Source: Neiella litorisoli | Lineage (GTDB): Bacteria; Pseudomonadota; Gammaproteobacteria; Enterobacterales; Neiellaceae | Direction: 5' to 3' | Length of the DNA: 64,000 nucleotides | Assembly (NCBI RefSeq): GCF_014773395.1 | Contig: NZ_JACXAF010000003.1 | Coordinates: 124,001-188,000, forward strand | Shown here: positions 62,696 through 64,000 of the stretch, in pieces | Layout: every line of letters begins with the position of its first letter | Position numbering within the stretch: position 1 is the stretch's first letter | Program-made: the position numbers and the translations under genes | The notes under the pieces: generated by a model | What the model saw: the letters and a program-made list of their open reading frames with translations, nothing else | Told to the model about the DNA's origin: nothing | Database searches by the model: none

Positions 62696-64000
62696 ATGAT
62701 GACGCGCAGCAAAGTATCAGTTTGGATGATTTATATCGCGCCCGTTATCTTGGTGACATTGGCGGTGGCGATACTTGGTGTGCTCAATGTCAGGCATACC
62801 GTTCAAGCCTTAGCTGAGGGCTATGCTCAAGCTTACAACCGGATTGTGGCCAATGTTGCCATTGAAAACGAATCGGCACTGCTGCAGCCGGACAATTGCG
62901 ATTACTTGCAACAAGCACTGCGCTATGAACGCGAAATTTACCAACTGCAGACCATTGCTGACGGTCAAATCCTTTGTTCATCCCTCGATCATGCCGATCG
63001 TCGTGCGATTATCGATATTGAAAAGCTAGATGAGCGACCTCAACGAGTTGAGTTAGCGCTGATGCCGATGTCGCAAGATATTTCGGTAGCGGTTGTTAAT
63101 CGACGGGTCGTTGACGGCAAGGTTTATTATGCTGCTTCACTGGTAGATCTTGATTATATGCGCGCTAATTTAGGTTATCGGACCGAGCAGCGAGCGAAGT
63201 CGGCGGCCTTGTTTGTGGGCGATGATGTTGCGCCACCCAATGCCGTCAGAACGCACGGCTGGTTCGTTTATACCGCGCTAGCTGGTGTTGATGACAATGA
63301 AATACAGGTGATCGCCAGCGACGAGTTAATCGAAGAAAAAGCGTGGTTTTGCCTGTTTGCTGCCATCGTTTGCTCGCTGATCACTAGTCTTGCTATTGTC
63401 ATTGCTCGCCGCTTTTTGTTCAGCCATCGTGGCATCCATGGTGAAGTGAAGAGCGCCATCAAACGCAAGGAATTCATCCTCCATTTTCAACTTCAGGTTG
63501 ATGCTCGGACTGGCAAGGTGGTCGGTGTCGAAGCCTTGGTTCGGTGGCTGCACCCCGAACGAGGGCTGATTTATCCGGATGTATTTATTCCGGTATTAGA
63601 AGAGTTTGGCTTAATGACCGAGTTAACCGAGTTGGTGGTTGAGCAAGCGGCCGCTGAGTTTGCCGATTGGACGTTTACTGAACGATTTCACTTGGGCATT
63701 AATTTCCCTCCTGACTACTTCCTGTCGGATAAACATGGTCAAGGTCTGATCAGCCAAGCCAAGTTACTAAAGTCGCGCGGCATTCAGCTCGGCTTAGAGA
63801 TCACCGAACGGCAATTGCTCGATCAGCGTGCCAAAGCTGCCATTACGGATTTAAGAGAATTTGGCTTAGAAGTCTTGATTGATGACTTTGGCACCGGCCA
63901 AACGTCACTGGCGATGCTAGAAAGTACGCCGATTGACTACCTAAAAATCGATAAGTGTTTTGTTGATACGATAGGCTCAGATAGCGTCAATACGCCGGTG
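62696..64000 (+). CDS. CSS-motif EAL-domain c-di-GMP phosphodiesterase (cut by window edge)
   Basis: 435 residues are visible and the frame is still open at the right edge. TM1 (about 10-30) and TM2 (about 215-238) flank a periplasmic domain with ILCSSLDHADRR, the CSS motif of thiol-sensing EAL proteins. The EAL domain starts near residue 255 with GVEALVRWLHP, then INFPPDYF, LEITERQLL and DDFGTGQTSLAML. The EAL residues seen so far are intact. AGGAG lies before two adjacent ATG codons (62696 and 62699). Confidence 0.9.
   Translation, partial: MMTRSKVSVWMIYIAPVILVTLAVAILGVLNVRHTVQALAEGYAQAYNRIVANVAIENESALLQPDNCDYLQQALRYEREIYQLQTIADGQILCSSLDHADRRAIIDIEKLDERPQRVELALMPMSQDISVAVVNRRVVDGKVYYAASLVDLDYMRANLGYRTEQRAKSAALFVGDDVAPPNAVRTHGWFVYTALAGVDDNEIQVIASDELIEEKAWFCLFAAIVCSLITSLAIVIARRFLFSHRGIHGEVKSAIKRKEFILHFQLQVDARTGKVVGVEALVRWLHPERGLIYPDVFIPVLEEFGLMTELTELVVEQAAAEFADWTFTERFHLGINFPPDYFLSDKHGQGLISQAKLLKSRGIQLGLEITERQLLDQRAKAAITDLREFGLEVLIDDFGTGQTSLAMLESTPIDYLKIDKCFVDTIGSDSVNTPV

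Overview
The window reads as chromosome of a marine, alga-degrading gammaproteobacterium (Alteromonadales/Vibrionales-like). The grounds are a red-algal galactan locus, TonB-dependent uptake, many lipoproteins, NIT-domain chemoreceptors, a periplasmic nitrate reductase operon preceded by a tiny membrane protein known from Vibrio and Photobacterium, and several c-di-GMP proteins. I cannot name the species. No rRNA, tRNA or CRISPR array was recognised.

Region 1 (1-41.5 kb) is a polysaccharide utilization locus for sulfated carrageenans. It has four S1 sulfatases (one cut by the left edge), three GH16 enzymes (two of kappa-carrageenase type), a 1547-residue GH82 iota-carrageenase with all four known functional positions conserved, and a clan GH-A exo-glycosidase lipoprotein. 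Uptake and binding are represented by a TonB receptor and a surface-type lipoprotein. The 3,6-anhydrogalactose branch is covered by an aldehyde dehydrogenase and an enolase-superfamily cycloisomerase, and the galactose branch by galT-galK-galE. Accessory genes include two NIT-domain chemoreceptors, an FG-GAP/ASPIC lipoprotein, a tandem-domain secreted protein, a PEP-CTERM protein and an octaheme cytochrome with TPRs. Six copies of a near-palindromic 15-bp motif (AAACATCATAYGTTT) precede the transcription units and probably form the operator of one regulon; its regulator is not in the window. A 330-bp MITE-like element sits between one operator and its GH16 gene.

Region 2 (41.6-47.4 kb) holds an fdhD-ydeP pair (FdhF/YdeP-type molybdoenzyme and its sulfurtransferase), an MFS sugar porter and a YghU-type glutathione-dependent oxidoreductase.

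Region 3 (47.7-53.4 kb) is a nap operon: small membrane protein, napD, napA, napG, napH, napB, napC.

Region 4 (53.4-64 kb) is mostly housekeeping and signalling: a TPR-GGDEF protein with a degenerate DGDEF motif, a DUF3820 protein, a PAS/GAF/GGDEF/EAL protein, CvfB, a DUF885 peptidase-like lipoprotein, a BaiN/HI0933 flavoprotein and a CSS-motif EAL protein cut by the right edge.

Working model (inference): secreted GH16, GH82 and sulfatases depolymerise and desulfate kappa/iota-carrageenan, oligomers enter through the TonB receptor, exo-enzymes release galactose and anhydrogalactose, galactose enters the Leloir pathway, and anhydrogalactose is oxidised and isomerised. The alpha-neocarrabiosidase and the 2-keto-3-deoxygalactonate kinase and aldolase are not in the window.
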